A stretch of DNA of 28,009 nt from Blattamonas nauphoetae (GCA_033064195.1 JARBJD010000623.1:1-28009), one strand, 5' to 3'. Positions 18,701 to 27,597 are shown, counted from the first letter of the stretch. Made by a program: numbers and translations. Notes: generated by a model from the letters alone, not told the origin.

Positions 18701-20154
18701 ACTTCTCATTTGAAGATGGTGTTGTCAAATCAACCGATACTGAACATATCATGACTCATGTCTGTGGTGTTGATTTCAACTCTCTCTACCCAAGTGCTTT
18801 TTCATCAATCAAGAACAAGAACAATCCATACACGAAACACAGAATGTACATGCCAGGAAGATGTTTGTACACTCTCACCTCGGGAGGGTTCGAAGCCTCT
18901 AGCAAGACAGCAACAGGAGATAAAGAATGTCGGGAGATCATCGAGAACAAGAATCAGAAGACATTGTTTGTTGCAGAACTGAAAGGACACATCGACGAGA
19001 AGTACATCAATGATTTCATTAACTTCCCACCAATCTTCAGAAACATTGTGGTCAATACAACAGAAGAGAACATTGGAGAGAAGACCTATTCACTGATGAA
19101 GAAACATGGATTGAAGACTGATGACAAACAACGGAAGCTGACCCAACTCTTGAGCACTCACGATCAGTATATGTTCTTTTCGACATACTATCTGTGGTTC
19201 CTCATCGACTATTGCCACTTCATTATTGATGACGTAAAGAGTGTGATGGTATTCTCGAGACATGCTGGATTTAAACCATTTGTGACTTCCTTCATGAATG
19301 ATCGAATCGAAGCAATGAAGGTTGGAAACAAGGGAAAGGAACAATTCTGTAAGACCAACTTGAATGGAAGTTACGGATACGATGGAATGAACACTGAGAA
19401 GTACAACTCGATCACAATTTGCAATGAGAAGAGAACATACTTGAAACAAATGATGAAAGGATTTGTGGCGACCAGAGAGATCAATGAGGACAACTATATC
19501 GTGATTGAAGACAGAGAGAAAGCATCATGCAAAACATGTCTGCAAGAAGCAGTATTCACACTCGACAATGCCAAGTTCTGGTATCTGAATTTCATCTACA
19601 ACTTCATGTACAAGTGCCTAGACATGAACAAGATTCATTTCTGTGAGGGAGACACAGACTCTGCTTATTGGGCAATCTCAGGTGATCCGAATGCAGGTAT
19701 TCATCAACAATTTGAACACGTGATTGCTGACAAAGAATTCTATGATGCTCACAAATACGAATGGTTTCCCAATCCTGAAAAAGGAGTTGATGATGAGAAG
19801 AAACTGTTGGGACTAGCTATTGAAAAGGAAGGTGAGCAGATGATCTGTCTTGCACCCAAGTGTTACTCCCTCGATGAGAAATGCAAAATCAAAGGAGTGT
19901 CTCTGAAGAAAACAACAATAACAAGCAACGACTATGTGAAGTGTCTCAATGGAGAAAAGACTGTGACCACAACATTGAACTTCCAAACGAGAAGAGTTCA
20001 TTCTGACGATGACACCAATGGATTTGAGATTGCGAAAATACAACAACAGAAACTCAGTCTCAGTGGAATTCATCTGAAGGCAATCGTACTTGAAAATGAA
20101 TCATGTCCTCCATTCATTCATGGACTGAAAGCAACTGATTTTATTATTGAATAA
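15748..20154 (+). CDS. Protein-primed family B DNA polymerase (pPolB) with OTU-like, zinc-finger and HNH-like domains, copy B
   Basis: A 1468-residue polymerase that would replicate the element by protein priming. In order: a lysine-rich helical N-terminus (1-330); an OTU-protease-like domain with Cys342 (FNICFFQALSFL) and His455 (TLVHVMFIVD); a zinc finger (C471, C474, H493, C497); 3'-5' exonuclease motifs DFETM (549-553), NSSRFD (639-644) and YNIRD (776-780); and an HNH-like insert (about 870-940) with CYIC (884-887), LDRIDN (899-904), GH (907-908) and CDYCN (917-921). The polymerase motifs are DFNSLYPS (1009-1016), KTNLNGSYGY (1202-1211) and GDTDS (1301-1305). All polymerase catalytic motifs are present and the frame is open, so it looks whole. 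The start ATG touches the T-rich motif. The stop lies in TAAA, 23 bp before the integrase ATG. Confidence 0.93.
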   Translation: MAATLKFVTDSITKIRELFPNTTFEFKDEHGYDRTYNPNIRNYQHHRAYLLSMLKNPDLHFEGEIRNITNYQIDDFIHKLEEHNNNAMMNEEDSKARMQIMKANPRVNKDELKKQVFRMTWKLKSIEEKLMDHWMKNLLIIQKKNEQMEKREVQTFDGFEECILLAEPRDKAAFNECLMNARRKFKKNEVEKVEDNGKPYQLYFHNHLKNVEEITTFIKAVFNKEKDHPFKISIDFGKIIERKDKDETTYNDFRPELENTSKSFPTVIRSTGDMNEYSKYAINLIKESQERTLMDTKTMYIAFHSILVAVYRFPVAGKANAILTEHIKTRNVRYIDSEFNICFFQALSFLTLPEVPGKKISINMRNVEAKRLFAESMNLTHLKPHQLTEHLRNYPGFDIACDLEKEMIRHNITVHIYEYDEDKKKYFLSQSYVNENDDARVLPILMIPLTATLVHVMFIVDPEKITGYKLCPYCQSRGFQVKDSHFKTYYEKHLRECKELDGKHVKKISLDKTPRPYVPHILNNRTFEFLMAHKRQDEFKPTQYYITYDFETMEDLILDNLFSDDNTQLISHLKPLSVASSIQTKSGVKSIYYDLRDGKDFVKQWIRELFKYAETVREDNYYEDPEIPSQNEVSVIGFNSSRFDINLIFRDLVDKDWKVVSFLGSTTKYKQVLIRHEKTQQVLRFIDMMSYTGPMTLDNAVKAFGGNTTFQKSFFAYESFDSSDYDSVLSKQEPFSKYEFYSSLNNSEMSDTDYQLYLDDWNKQGFKNRWDYLKFYNIRDVECMIAPLDNLIDLNFQYKVDMLHNLSLSANASAIKYACAYNDFDIDSDYNECDDSGPIKITKQYWKYKVEGYRYQDQKAHRSTDKNVTEADYDWFVQQCKRVCYICKSHFSQAVRPTLDRIDNSKGHSKENVKICCDYCNTYKSDHDEYLTRLRIQLKKYCIWKSLPMTLTHEQTYHKLRAAVAGGLSNVQHRQNIKDVTPINHFSFEDGVVKSTDTEHIMTHVCGVDFNSLYPSAFSSIKNKNNPYTKHRMYMPGRCLYTLTSGGFEASSKTATGDKECREIIENKNQKTLFVAELKGHIDEKYINDFINFPPIFRNIVVNTTEENIGEKTYSLMKKHGLKTDDKQRKLTQLLSTHDQYMFFSTYYLWFLIDYCHFIIDDVKSVMVFSRHAGFKPFVTSFMNDRIEAMKVGNKGKEQFCKTNLNGSYGYDGMNTEKYNSITICNEKRTYLKQMMKGFVATREINEDNYIVIEDREKASCKTCLQEAVFTLDNAKFWYLNFIYNFMYKCLDMNKIHFCEGDTDSAYWAISGDPNAGIHQQFEHVIADKEFYDAHKYEWFPNPEKGVDDEKKLLGLAIEKEGEQMICLAPKCYSLDEKCKIKGVSLKKTTITSNDYVKCLNGEKTVTTTLNFQTRRVHSDDDTNGFEIAKIQQQKLSLSGIHLKAIVLENESCPPFIHGLKATDFIIE

Positions 20155-20162
20155 ACACAAAC

Positions 20163-20177
20163 TGTATTTTTGTATAA
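20163..20177 (+). promoter_or_regulatory. Start-adjacent T-rich motif of the integrase gene, copy B
   Basis: TGTATTTTTGTATAA abuts the integrase ATG at 20178. With the preceding stop codon in TAAA, the whole 23-bp gap appears to be processing signal plus initiator. Confidence 0.5.
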
Positions 20178-20688
20178 ATGAATACACGACAAATCAAAGC
20201 ATTAGTGAATAGGTTACAGAATTGCACACAACACTCTCAAGAGAAAATATTCAATGTCAAGTTCAATAGAACCAACACATTACCAGTATATGACGTCTAT
20301 GATTCACATGGAGAATATGTAGCAAACGACGAAACATATTTCGAGGATTGGTTCAATGGTGGTCTCTCTCCAAAGTTAACTCTCTCAGTTGGAACAAAAG
20401 TAGTCTCACAATTTCTGATTGAATTCTTGGGAAAACGGTTTAGTGATTGGAGATGTGAAAAAGCATACAAGATGTATAAAGAATATCATCGAAAGTACAA
20501 TCAACAAGTGACACCACTTCTCTCACCAAGAGTTCGAAGCCCTGCAGAGGCAAGACCAATACCCATTCCAGTGCAAAGACCAATAGCAATAGAACCACCT
20601 GAATATCTAATTATTCCTGGACTGAAGAGAAACTTGAAATCAATGGGGTTTGAATATGAATATCCAATGAAGGAGAGGAAGTTCGAAG

Positions 20689-20697
20689 AGGATGATG

Positions 20698-20732
<35 letters not shown>

Positions 20733-20743
20733 GATGATGATGA
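20689..20743 (+). repeat. GAT/GAG trinucleotide microsatellite encoding an acidic run
   Basis: A run of GAT codons with a few GAA and GAG codons, translating to Asp/Glu only, lies at the end of the N-terminal integrase part. Copy A has a shorter Glu-rich run at the same place, so the tract is expandable. It sits about 25 bp from the left edge of the foreign insertion. Confidence 0.8.
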
Positions 20744-20768
20744 CATTATACCAATTTCACAGATGAGC

Positions 20769-22160
20769 TAGTTTTGTACAGAATGAACACCCTCATTTTA
20801 TTGTTGCAAAGCATTTCTTTCATTATATTCAAGCAGTTTTGTGGGGCAAAACCTTATCTCTTCATCAGATCACATTTTGCGTTGATCCGACCCATCTTTT
20901 CTTTTTTCTTCCTCCATTCTCTCAATATCCGTTCTTATGTCTTCTGACCGTTCTCATTCGGATGTATTAGCCTCTTTCCGCCACTAGTTCCTCAAAGACG
21001 CGATATCATCAAACAATCCCTCTTTTCAGATTGTCAAACCAACTTCTCACGATCAACCGATGAAACCTGCAATCTGTCTGATATTTTTGGATATATTGTT
21101 AATATTTCTTTCAAATCCATTGCCAGTCTCTTCTATTCATCTGTCCATCTCTCAAATGTCTCGATCGTTGTCACCGTGGAAACCACTCTTGTTGTCAGGA
21201 CGAGATCAGACTTTTTGCCCTTCACGAGTCAAAATCTCTCGCATGTTTTTGTCTTTTCCCAGATTTTTGCGAAGAAACAAAGAATATTTCTTTGTTCATG
21301 TTCTTTGCCGATTCACATCTTCAGGTTCGCATTTTCTCCATTTACCATGATTGTAATGTTTCATTGTCATCTCAGTGGCTTTTACGATCATCAGTCACAT
21401 AGGACAAACATAGTCAACTACACATTGTTCGAGTTACTCTTTGGGATGATGAACCAGATTTCGATCGACCAGATCTCACTGTTATGAAACGAAGGGGAAG
21501 AGCTGATCCAACGTATCATGACTATGGGGTATTGGATATAGACTACATCCTTTCTGGAGCCAGATTATTCCGCTATCATGATGGAGGACGAGTCTGGAGA
21601 TCAGGATAAAGAAAGCCAAGAAGGACTTCAAGACAACAGAACGAACACGAAAAGCATGAAAAAAGATGTCTAGCACTTCAACGAAACAACTGGAAACATC
21701 ATTCTGCACAGCTGACATTCGATTAGCATTGCCGATGAATACAAATGAACCCATGCTCATCCAGTGGAAATGGAGGAGATATTTCAGTTGCACAGACAAC
21801 AGAAACCTATACAGATGATTCTATCACACCGTTTGCTGGATGTTATGCAGTGATTGGGGGAATAATCGTTGTTGATCTACCAAACCAAACATTCCAGCGA
21901 GGAAGGCGGAACATGGCGAATGGGAATGAGAAAGTGAAAGGAACAGGAAAACGGACAGTCGAGCGAGTCTGAGCGTCAATTGAGACGTCGGTGAGTGCCT
22001 TCCATCGGAGAGGCCACACTTTCTCCATGAGACGACGAGCTCGTCTTCAGATCGGCCTTCAACCGCAAACGGATATCCCACTCTCAGCAGACACACTCGC
22101 CATGTTCTCCAATCCTGACGAGGGACAGCAAACTGCATCGATCTCTCCAACTCTCCTGTC
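20769..22160. other. Left part of the insertion, without a recognised gene
   Basis: It is AT-rich up to about 21400, with short frames only. A plus-strand frame at 21403-21609 has coding-like composition (DEPDFDRPDLTVMKRRGR, then DYILSGARLFRYHDGGRVW) but no recognised family and no clear start. Another stretch near 21680-21800 (ADIRLALPMNTNEPMLIQW) also looks protein-like. From about 22000 the DNA becomes GC-richer and probably belongs to the SPAG17-like segment. These may be exons or remnants of one or more host genes; I cannot assign them. Confidence 0.35.
20842..20857 (+). repeat. Left 16-bp inverted repeat of the insertion
   Basis: TGGGGCAAAACCTTAT is exactly matched in reverse complement at 25694-25709, about 4.85 kb away. 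A chance 16-base match this close to both edges of the insertion is unlikely. The flanking bases do not show an evident target duplication. Confidence 0.45.
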
Positions 22161-22162
22161 GT

Positions 22163-25100
22163 TTGCTCTCACTCCGCGAGATCCTCGAATCAGTCCCACT
22201 CGCTTCGGTCGGAACAGCATATCAAATTGCTGTCAACGACCTCCGACGAGCTGAAAGGGAGCTCGGCCAGAACAAAGAAATGGAACAAGCAAATCCTTCG
22301 CAGGGAGACCAACTTGAACAAGTCAAGTCATCAGCTCAGACTCGTTTCATGCCAAATCGGGAATATCTCGCCGTTTCGCTCAGAGGACCGCACAAAGACA
22401 GACTCGTCAGCGAATTCCATCGATTTGGAATCCCATTTAAGATGGCTCCTTCGCCCATCGACAACACTTCTCCACTCAACGTGTTTCTCTCGCCTCTCCT
22501 CTCCTCCGTCCACTCATACTTCAAACAGGAGACTGTCTCCTCCCACCTCCTCCCCGACATCTCCTCGCAGATCAAGTCCCTCGCCTACCAAATGACATCC
22601 ATCCAAAATTATGCTTTTGACGTGTTGCCAGCCCTCGCCCAAGTCAAGCAGACCATCACCAACCAAAGAATCCCGCCGCTGGCGAGGACATTTTCCGAAG
22701 TCAGTATGCGTCGTCTCAACTGCACCCATCGCACATCGCGAAATTGGTTGTCACGGCTGACGTGCAGTATCTCCACACGCGATTGATACGGAACCCTCTC
22801 CGCTCGCTGTTCATGCCTGTGTTCAGAGATGCCATTCTGCCTGCCTCTCACTCACTCACTGTGGGGCAATCCGTCATCTCTGATATACCTTCGTATTCTT
22901 TGAACAGCTCGTCGCCTGCCTCGATCATCAATGGAAATGCATTCCACGAAGACACCCTCCCATCACCAACAGCGCCAGTCCACTTTGACTACGTCTCCAC
23001 ACCGTCCTTCACATCCTCAATCTCAGACAAGACAACAGTGTCGATGAAGACACACAAATCAGACAATTCAGATTCAATTCCGTACGACGTCACATCCTCC
23101 ACAGTCGGCGGTCAAGTTGTGTCGATCGACAGCGAGACAGGAACAGTTCGAGTGACAGCCGCGCCCATCGCTGGGAAGGGACGGAGCAGACGGGGAGAGG
23201 ATTCGGACATCTTCTGATGCCAGACAGAACAGCGATCTCGACACAGACTCTCCTCGACCACCGTCACAAATCGTGTCAAGCGTTAATCGAGGCTGCAAGA
23301 GTGTTTTCGAACGAGCAGGGGAAGGATGGGATTCTGCGGTATCGAAATGGAGAGAAGGTGTGTTGGATGCAGATTCCTATTGAGGAAGAAGCTGATGACG
23401 ACGATCCCAAGGCGATGAAAGGAAAGAAGGCGAAAGCGAAGAAAACTGAACCATCACCGATCGCTCCACAAAACAGCAAAACATCGAGAAAAGGAAGGAA
23501 CAGAGCGACAGTGGAAGAGACAATTGACAATCCGTTCGAGACAACTACAGAAGAAGCGCAGGAAGTGGTTCGTCGTGTCTTCACTGCACACTTCACTCGC
23601 CTTCTCCATTCTGCCGACCCTGCCTCAATCTCAAAGACGTCCTCATCGAACACTCTTCACAAAGGAGTGTCGACCACAACCCAGCCATCCCTCTCCTCCC
23701 ACCCGACATCGACTTTGCTGACTGCGACGATCCTGACATAATCCTCCTTCGCGACTGCTTCAAAGATGTCTCCTCCCGTCTCATCTTCCGATCGACCAAG
23801 CAGCGGAAGAGAGCTGCGCCATCGCGAAACCACAACTCAGAGAAGAGAACGATCGCTCCAGACGCTTCCTCACAATCTCAACGCCATCACTCAGCACCTT
23901 CCAGCGTTCTTCCTGCTCCCCGCCTCCTCCACACTCAATCCGTCCGCTCTTCCTCCGATTCGATCTGTCGAGGCCATCAACAGCGACGAGACAACGAGTG
24001 TCCGCACGCGTGTAGACAGAGTCTCAATTGTGCAGCACAACACCGGAGAGCGGGTTGTCCATCACGCGGATGGGACTCGAGTCTTCCACTCTTTCGCATT
24101 CGGAGACAGCCCGAAGCTGGTTGAGAAGTACGAACAAGAAACCGAGTCCCTCGCTCCGATGAAGGCGATATTGTGTGGAGCACCCCAACTCGCCGCGCAT
24201 CCTCATCTCACTCGTCCAGAAGAAGATCTGGTCGTTCCTCAACCAGTTCAACAGGTCAGAGGACATCGCATTGTCGATCCAGGGAACTCGGCTGAGAAGA
24301 AGAAGATTGTGATCACCGAACCAGACAACAAGCACATCCACTTCACTCCCGTCGGCACGTGACTGTCGACTGCGAGCACTCGACGAAGAAGCCAGCAGCC
24401 AAGTTCGGTCCTCCCATACGCCTGCCTATCCTCTTCTTCAAGACAACAGATGGGTCGATAACTGTCAGACCTTCAATGCGAGCCACCCCAATTCTGTCAG
24501 GTATGACGAATCCCTCGAACTCGTCCACGTCGAGCAACGAACAGCGACAGTCCAGTGCGACGTCTTCAAGTTCGTCACACGCCTCGCTTCTCCTCTCGCC
24601 TGTTTTGAAAGCATCGTCGTCCATTCCAGTCGCACCTGTCGTCACCGAATTGACCGAAGCGTATTCCTCGAAACGCCCACACACTGCCCGCCGGGTGTTC
24701 TTCACCGCGTTGGATGGGACAGCGTGTTGGGTGACAGCACGCACGATGAAGAATGCGACACCTCCAAAACGGGTACCTGGCGCGTTCTTCCCTTCGCTCT
24801 TCGGACAGAAAGGAATTGGAGTTCATGGAGAAGAAGCTGAAGGAGAAGAAGCTGAAGAAGGAGCGGATTGCGGAGCAGGAGATTGACGAAGCGAGAAAGG
24901 CAAAGTGAAAAGCAGCACAACTCGCACGAGCTTCGTCCGTCACTCCTTCCCAGACTTAAGCAATCACTTCGGAACTATAAATCTCCACTCAGCGCTGGAT
25001 TACTCGTCTGTCTGCTCTCCACGCGCCCCAAATCCAGCTCGCAGTGGACACACTCATCACGACGTCGACACAGATCGGGCAGACATCACTCGCATCGCTC

Positions 25101-25230
25101 CAGACATCGCCGTTCATCCTCCCTCGTCTCTTCGTCATCAGACACAACGGCATGGTATTCGAGCTGCTCCGAAGGAAGGCAGTGTCTCGACTTCTCTCCT
25201 CAAACCAACTGCCAACAACAAACCAGTGAA
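22163..25230 (+). pseudogene. SPAG17/PF6-like ciliary central-apparatus gene segment (host-derived)
   Basis: SPAG17/PF6 is a component of the C1a projection of the central pair in motile cilia. The best evidence is near 24000-24110, where VDRVSIVQHNTGERVVHHAD followed by GTRVF resembles the repeated 'HADGTR' segment of animal SPAG17 that I remember. Other compatible stretches are LFVIRHNGMVFELLRR (about 25110-25160), a helical Glu/Lys run near 24815-24900, and DGILRYRNGEKVCW near 23310-23370. Coding potential switches frame at least five times between 22163 and 25230 on the plus strand. This fits a decayed gene copy, short introns or sequencing indels. Base composition is GC-richer than the Polinton. 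No start or end can be fixed. The identification rests on memory of motifs and needs a profile search. Confidence 0.5.
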
Positions 25231-25323
25231 AGTGTCTCGTCAATCGCGACTCCTCTCGTATGCCTCTCTCATCGCTCTGACACCAAGTCCACGACCGTCA
25301 CCTTCAAACGGCGCGTCGTCTGA

Positions 25324-25836
25324 TCGTCAGACTCAAGAAAAACAGGAGTGATCTGTGCCCAACCCTCGACAGACGATCTGCACAGCCAGAACCCACTCTT
25401 ACACAGCCAACACCGACACATTCACGGTTCTCAAGCTGTGCCGAGAACTACACTAGAGAGGCACACTGAAGGAGTTGCCATCGCGTTGGGTGTTGTTTTC
25501 TTGTCGAACTTGTTAACATTATCTGTCCTTTAATTTCTCATCATTGAGCCATCGGCATCTCTTCCATTTTACCTCGTAATTTGAGCTCTGTACCTTATAG
25601 TGACCATTGTTTCCTGAACTCGTGAAATCAACTCCATCGGTGTGATCAACCCATTGCCGCACTTTTCTTCAGAATCGGAGAAATACAACTCAAATAAGGT
25701 TTTGCCCCAATTTTTATGTTGATTTTGAAAAAAGGAGTAAATAAATCCAATAAAAATGGGGTGTCGATTCTGAGTGGGAACGACCCAGATGCAGGATCCA
25801 ATAGAGAGAAATCCCTTCTTCACACCAACCGTGTTC
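25324..25836. other. Right part of the insertion, no gene recognised
   Basis: The sequence is AT-rich after about 25500. It contains the right 16-bp inverted repeat (25694-25709). A minus-strand frame across 25569-25720 (with FSDSEEKCGNG) is the only protein-like stretch and matches nothing I know. Sequence immediately before 25837 is not found in copy A. Confidence 0.4.
25694..25709 (-). repeat. Right 16-bp inverted repeat of the insertion
   Basis: ATAAGGTTTTGCCCCA is the exact reverse complement of 20842-20857. It sits about 130 bp inside the point where integrase similarity resumes. Confidence 0.45.
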
Positions 25837-26597
25837 AACCACCCAGTGAGGGAGATCAGACAGTATGAACCTACGACACAGCAAGTGCTCAATAAGTTGG
25901 CACAAATGAAAGGATTGTTTGATCATCAACAGATAAACGATTCAGAAGATGAACAGATCAAAGCTGAGAACTCACTATTGAATAATCAAAAGCAAATGGA
26001 ACACTTCATTACCTCACACATTCTTGATGCAAATAAAATGAACAGAGACACTTTTGTTCGAGCCTCAATTTACAGAAAAATTGCGAACGATGATATTGAC
26101 TTCATTCTGACTCACACAAAACAAATACCATTCGGAGGAAGATCATTTCAGGATTGGTATGAGGAATATGATCATAGATGGAGTGCTGCACATCCGAGGA
26201 AAATCAAGAGAGAAAAAGGAAGTGACAGAATGAGAATTGATCCACCAATGATTCCAAAACCAACAGAGAAAATCGTGTATCCTTTTCGATCGAAGATGCA
26301 ATTCATGTCGAAAGCAATTACAGGTGATCCACAGAAGACATCAGACAGAAAGGTTCCTCAGAATTGTGATAGACCATACTTTTCTCCCAAGTTTGGATCC
26401 TGGGAAATTGATCTTGTATTTATCCAATCACCAACGTCGAAAACAGTACTTCAGATATACCTCTTCGCAATCAACATTCACACTAAATACCTGGTTGTCA
26501 TTCCTGTTCTGGATAAATCATGGAGCAAAGTCAAGACTGCAATCAATGATCTGATAAATCATCGTGGAGTTCATGTCAACAACATTCGAGGTGATGG

Positions 26598-27440
26598 TGA
26601 TGAGTGTCTGTTGTTGACCGACAATGCTACTCAGTTCCTGTATGGCTTTGATACAGAAGCAAGAGAGTTCTGCATAATCAACTTGAAGACAGTCCGATTC
26701 GAATCATTCACGACTTCAGGAAAGATTTCTTGGATCTGTTGTGCAATCACACCAATGTGTTTCTTCTCACTTTCCTTCTTCAGACATTCACATTTCTCTT
26801 TGCAATTCTTCAAGTGTTCTTCATCAGTCGCATTCTCAAGTTGTTTTGTCACTTTGTTGATCTTCGAGTCGAATGTGTTGAACTGATACTGCACAATTTC
26901 GACTTTATTCAGTTGCTCAAGAACATCAGGTATGGAACAATATTCCTTTGACTCTTCTGTCTGAAAGCTGAGAAAAACTTCCAGTTGATGATATTGAAAA
27001 CACTCCTGAACCTGTATCCTCGTCATAGTAATACAAAGCTGGTGAGTCACACGGTGACCACATAATAATGCCATCACCATTGAACTGAATTCCTGAGGTT
27101 TCTGAAATCGATTGTGAAATTGAAATGCCAGACTTAAATGTTGAAGCTGGATATGTTCCAGGATACTTTGGAAGTGATCCTTCTGATATATTCCACTTCG
27201 CTCCATTCACATTGATCAATCCTCCTATTGTTGGTGTCGTGATCGATCCATTTGTGCTCACCACTTTTGGATTGAAGATATCGCTGTCTGCTGTGCTTCT
27301 GTCTTCTGAAGTGATTCAATCACTGCCGAATTCTCGTTAGTTGTTGAGAGATTATGATCAATCATTTTCTCAATCATTTGTGAATTGTATTTTGTCGATT
27401 CATTTTGTTTGCTCTTTCATTGAAAATAAAAATGACATTC
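26598..27440 (-). pseudogene. Fibre/tail-spike-like gene with S74 intramolecular chaperone domain, broken
   Basis: Minus-strand remains of a receptor-binding-fibre type protein. The N-terminal side (about 27264 to 26960) is Ser/Thr/Gly-rich beta-type sequence with GIQFNGDGIIMWSP and SPALYYYDEDTGSGVFSIS, typical of phage fibre heads. Next comes SDRRVK, which fits the Ser-Asp-x-Arg-x-Lys start of Peptidase_S74 domains, whose Ser and Lys cleave the chaperone off after trimerisation. A later segment, IGVIAQQIQEIFPEVV, matches the S74 core. The gene is broken, with a few breaks. It abuts the truncated copy B integrase on one side and copy C on the other, so it was moved here by rearrangement. Its membership of the Polinton is inferred from context. 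Confidence 0.65.
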
Positions 27441-27441
27441 C

Positions 27442-27579
27442 CTCATGAACATACGTCACCGGCACATTATTTCTGACATACTCAGAGACTAGCGAACAGT
27501 TCTCTTCTCTCATTGATTCAATTAATGCTTGTTCTGAACATACTCGACGTCTTTCCTTGTACATTTCAGTTGGATTCAT
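27442..27579 (-). pseudogene. Two-module repeat protein gene, copy C, partial
   Basis: This is the N-terminal portion of the same gene as at 8710-9099, starting at the ATG ending at 27579 and covering roughly the first 45 residues (through ESMREENCSLVSEY and PVTYVHEG). The remainder is absent because different sequence begins at the junction. It is a fossil fragment. Confidence 0.75.
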
Positions 27580-27597
27580 TTAATACAAATTAAAAAA
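27580..27597 (-). promoter_or_regulatory. Start-adjacent T-rich motif, copy C
   Basis: On the minus strand TTTTTTAATTTGTATTAA abuts the ATG of the partial two-module gene, identical to copies A and B although the sequence just upstream of it has diverged. This selective conservation supports a functional role. Confidence 0.55.

Larger units (their letters stand above)
20769..25836 (+). mobile_element. Foreign insertion (about 5 kb) within the copy B integrase gene
   Basis: The edges are set by comparison with copy A: integrase similarity stops near 20768 and resumes near 25837. The inserted DNA is GC-richer in its core (about 22000-25300). A 16-base sequence TGGGGCAAAACCTTAT lies at 20842-20857 and its exact reverse complement at 25694-25709, compatible with terminal inverted repeats of a cut-and-paste DNA transposon or a similar carrier. 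No obvious flanking target duplication is seen at these repeats, and no transposase was recognised inside. Alternatives are a segmental insertion of host DNA or a recombination product. Confidence 0.5.
12711..26597 (+). mobile_element. Polinton/Maverick element, copy B, interrupted and rearranged
   Basis: This is the mirror-image relative of copy A. It begins at 12711 with AGTAGTGGTATAAGCG and carries, in order, terminal sequence, three-module gene, gene-free spacer, two-module gene, a pPolB that looks whole, and the integrase gene. The integrase is split by foreign DNA at about 20769-25836, and similarity to the copy A integrase stops near 26597. From there another arrangement begins (minus-strand fibre remains). 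The element is therefore broken, by one insertion and one rearrangement. The open pPolB and high similarity to copy A suggest recent activity. Confidence 0.88.
20178..26597 (+). pseudogene. Polinton integrase gene of copy B, split by an insertion and incomplete
   Basis: The N-terminal part lies at 20178 to about 20768, and further integrase sequence lies at about 25837-26597, separated by some 5 kb of foreign DNA. The left part shows the helical N-terminus, the proline-rich linker (EARPIPIPVQRPIAI) and an acidic tract. The right part shows the segment starting HPVREIRQYEPTTQQ and the first half of the rve core (WEIDLVFIQ, NIRGDG). The rest of the core is not present here because another arrangement begins. 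The left part is only moderately similar to copy A whereas the right part is almost identical, pointing to different histories. The gene is broken. Confidence 0.85.

Noticed and set aside
18880-18905. GAGGGTTCGAAGCCTC inside the pPolB gene of copy B, resembling a tRNA T arm
   Set aside because: Only a four-base stem, no other tRNA parts, and it is read as protein in an open frame.
25774-25836. Continuation of the right-hand integrase frame upstream of 25837 as native protein sequence
   Set aside because: These residues do not match copy A at this place and belong to the inserted DNA; the ATG there is incidental.
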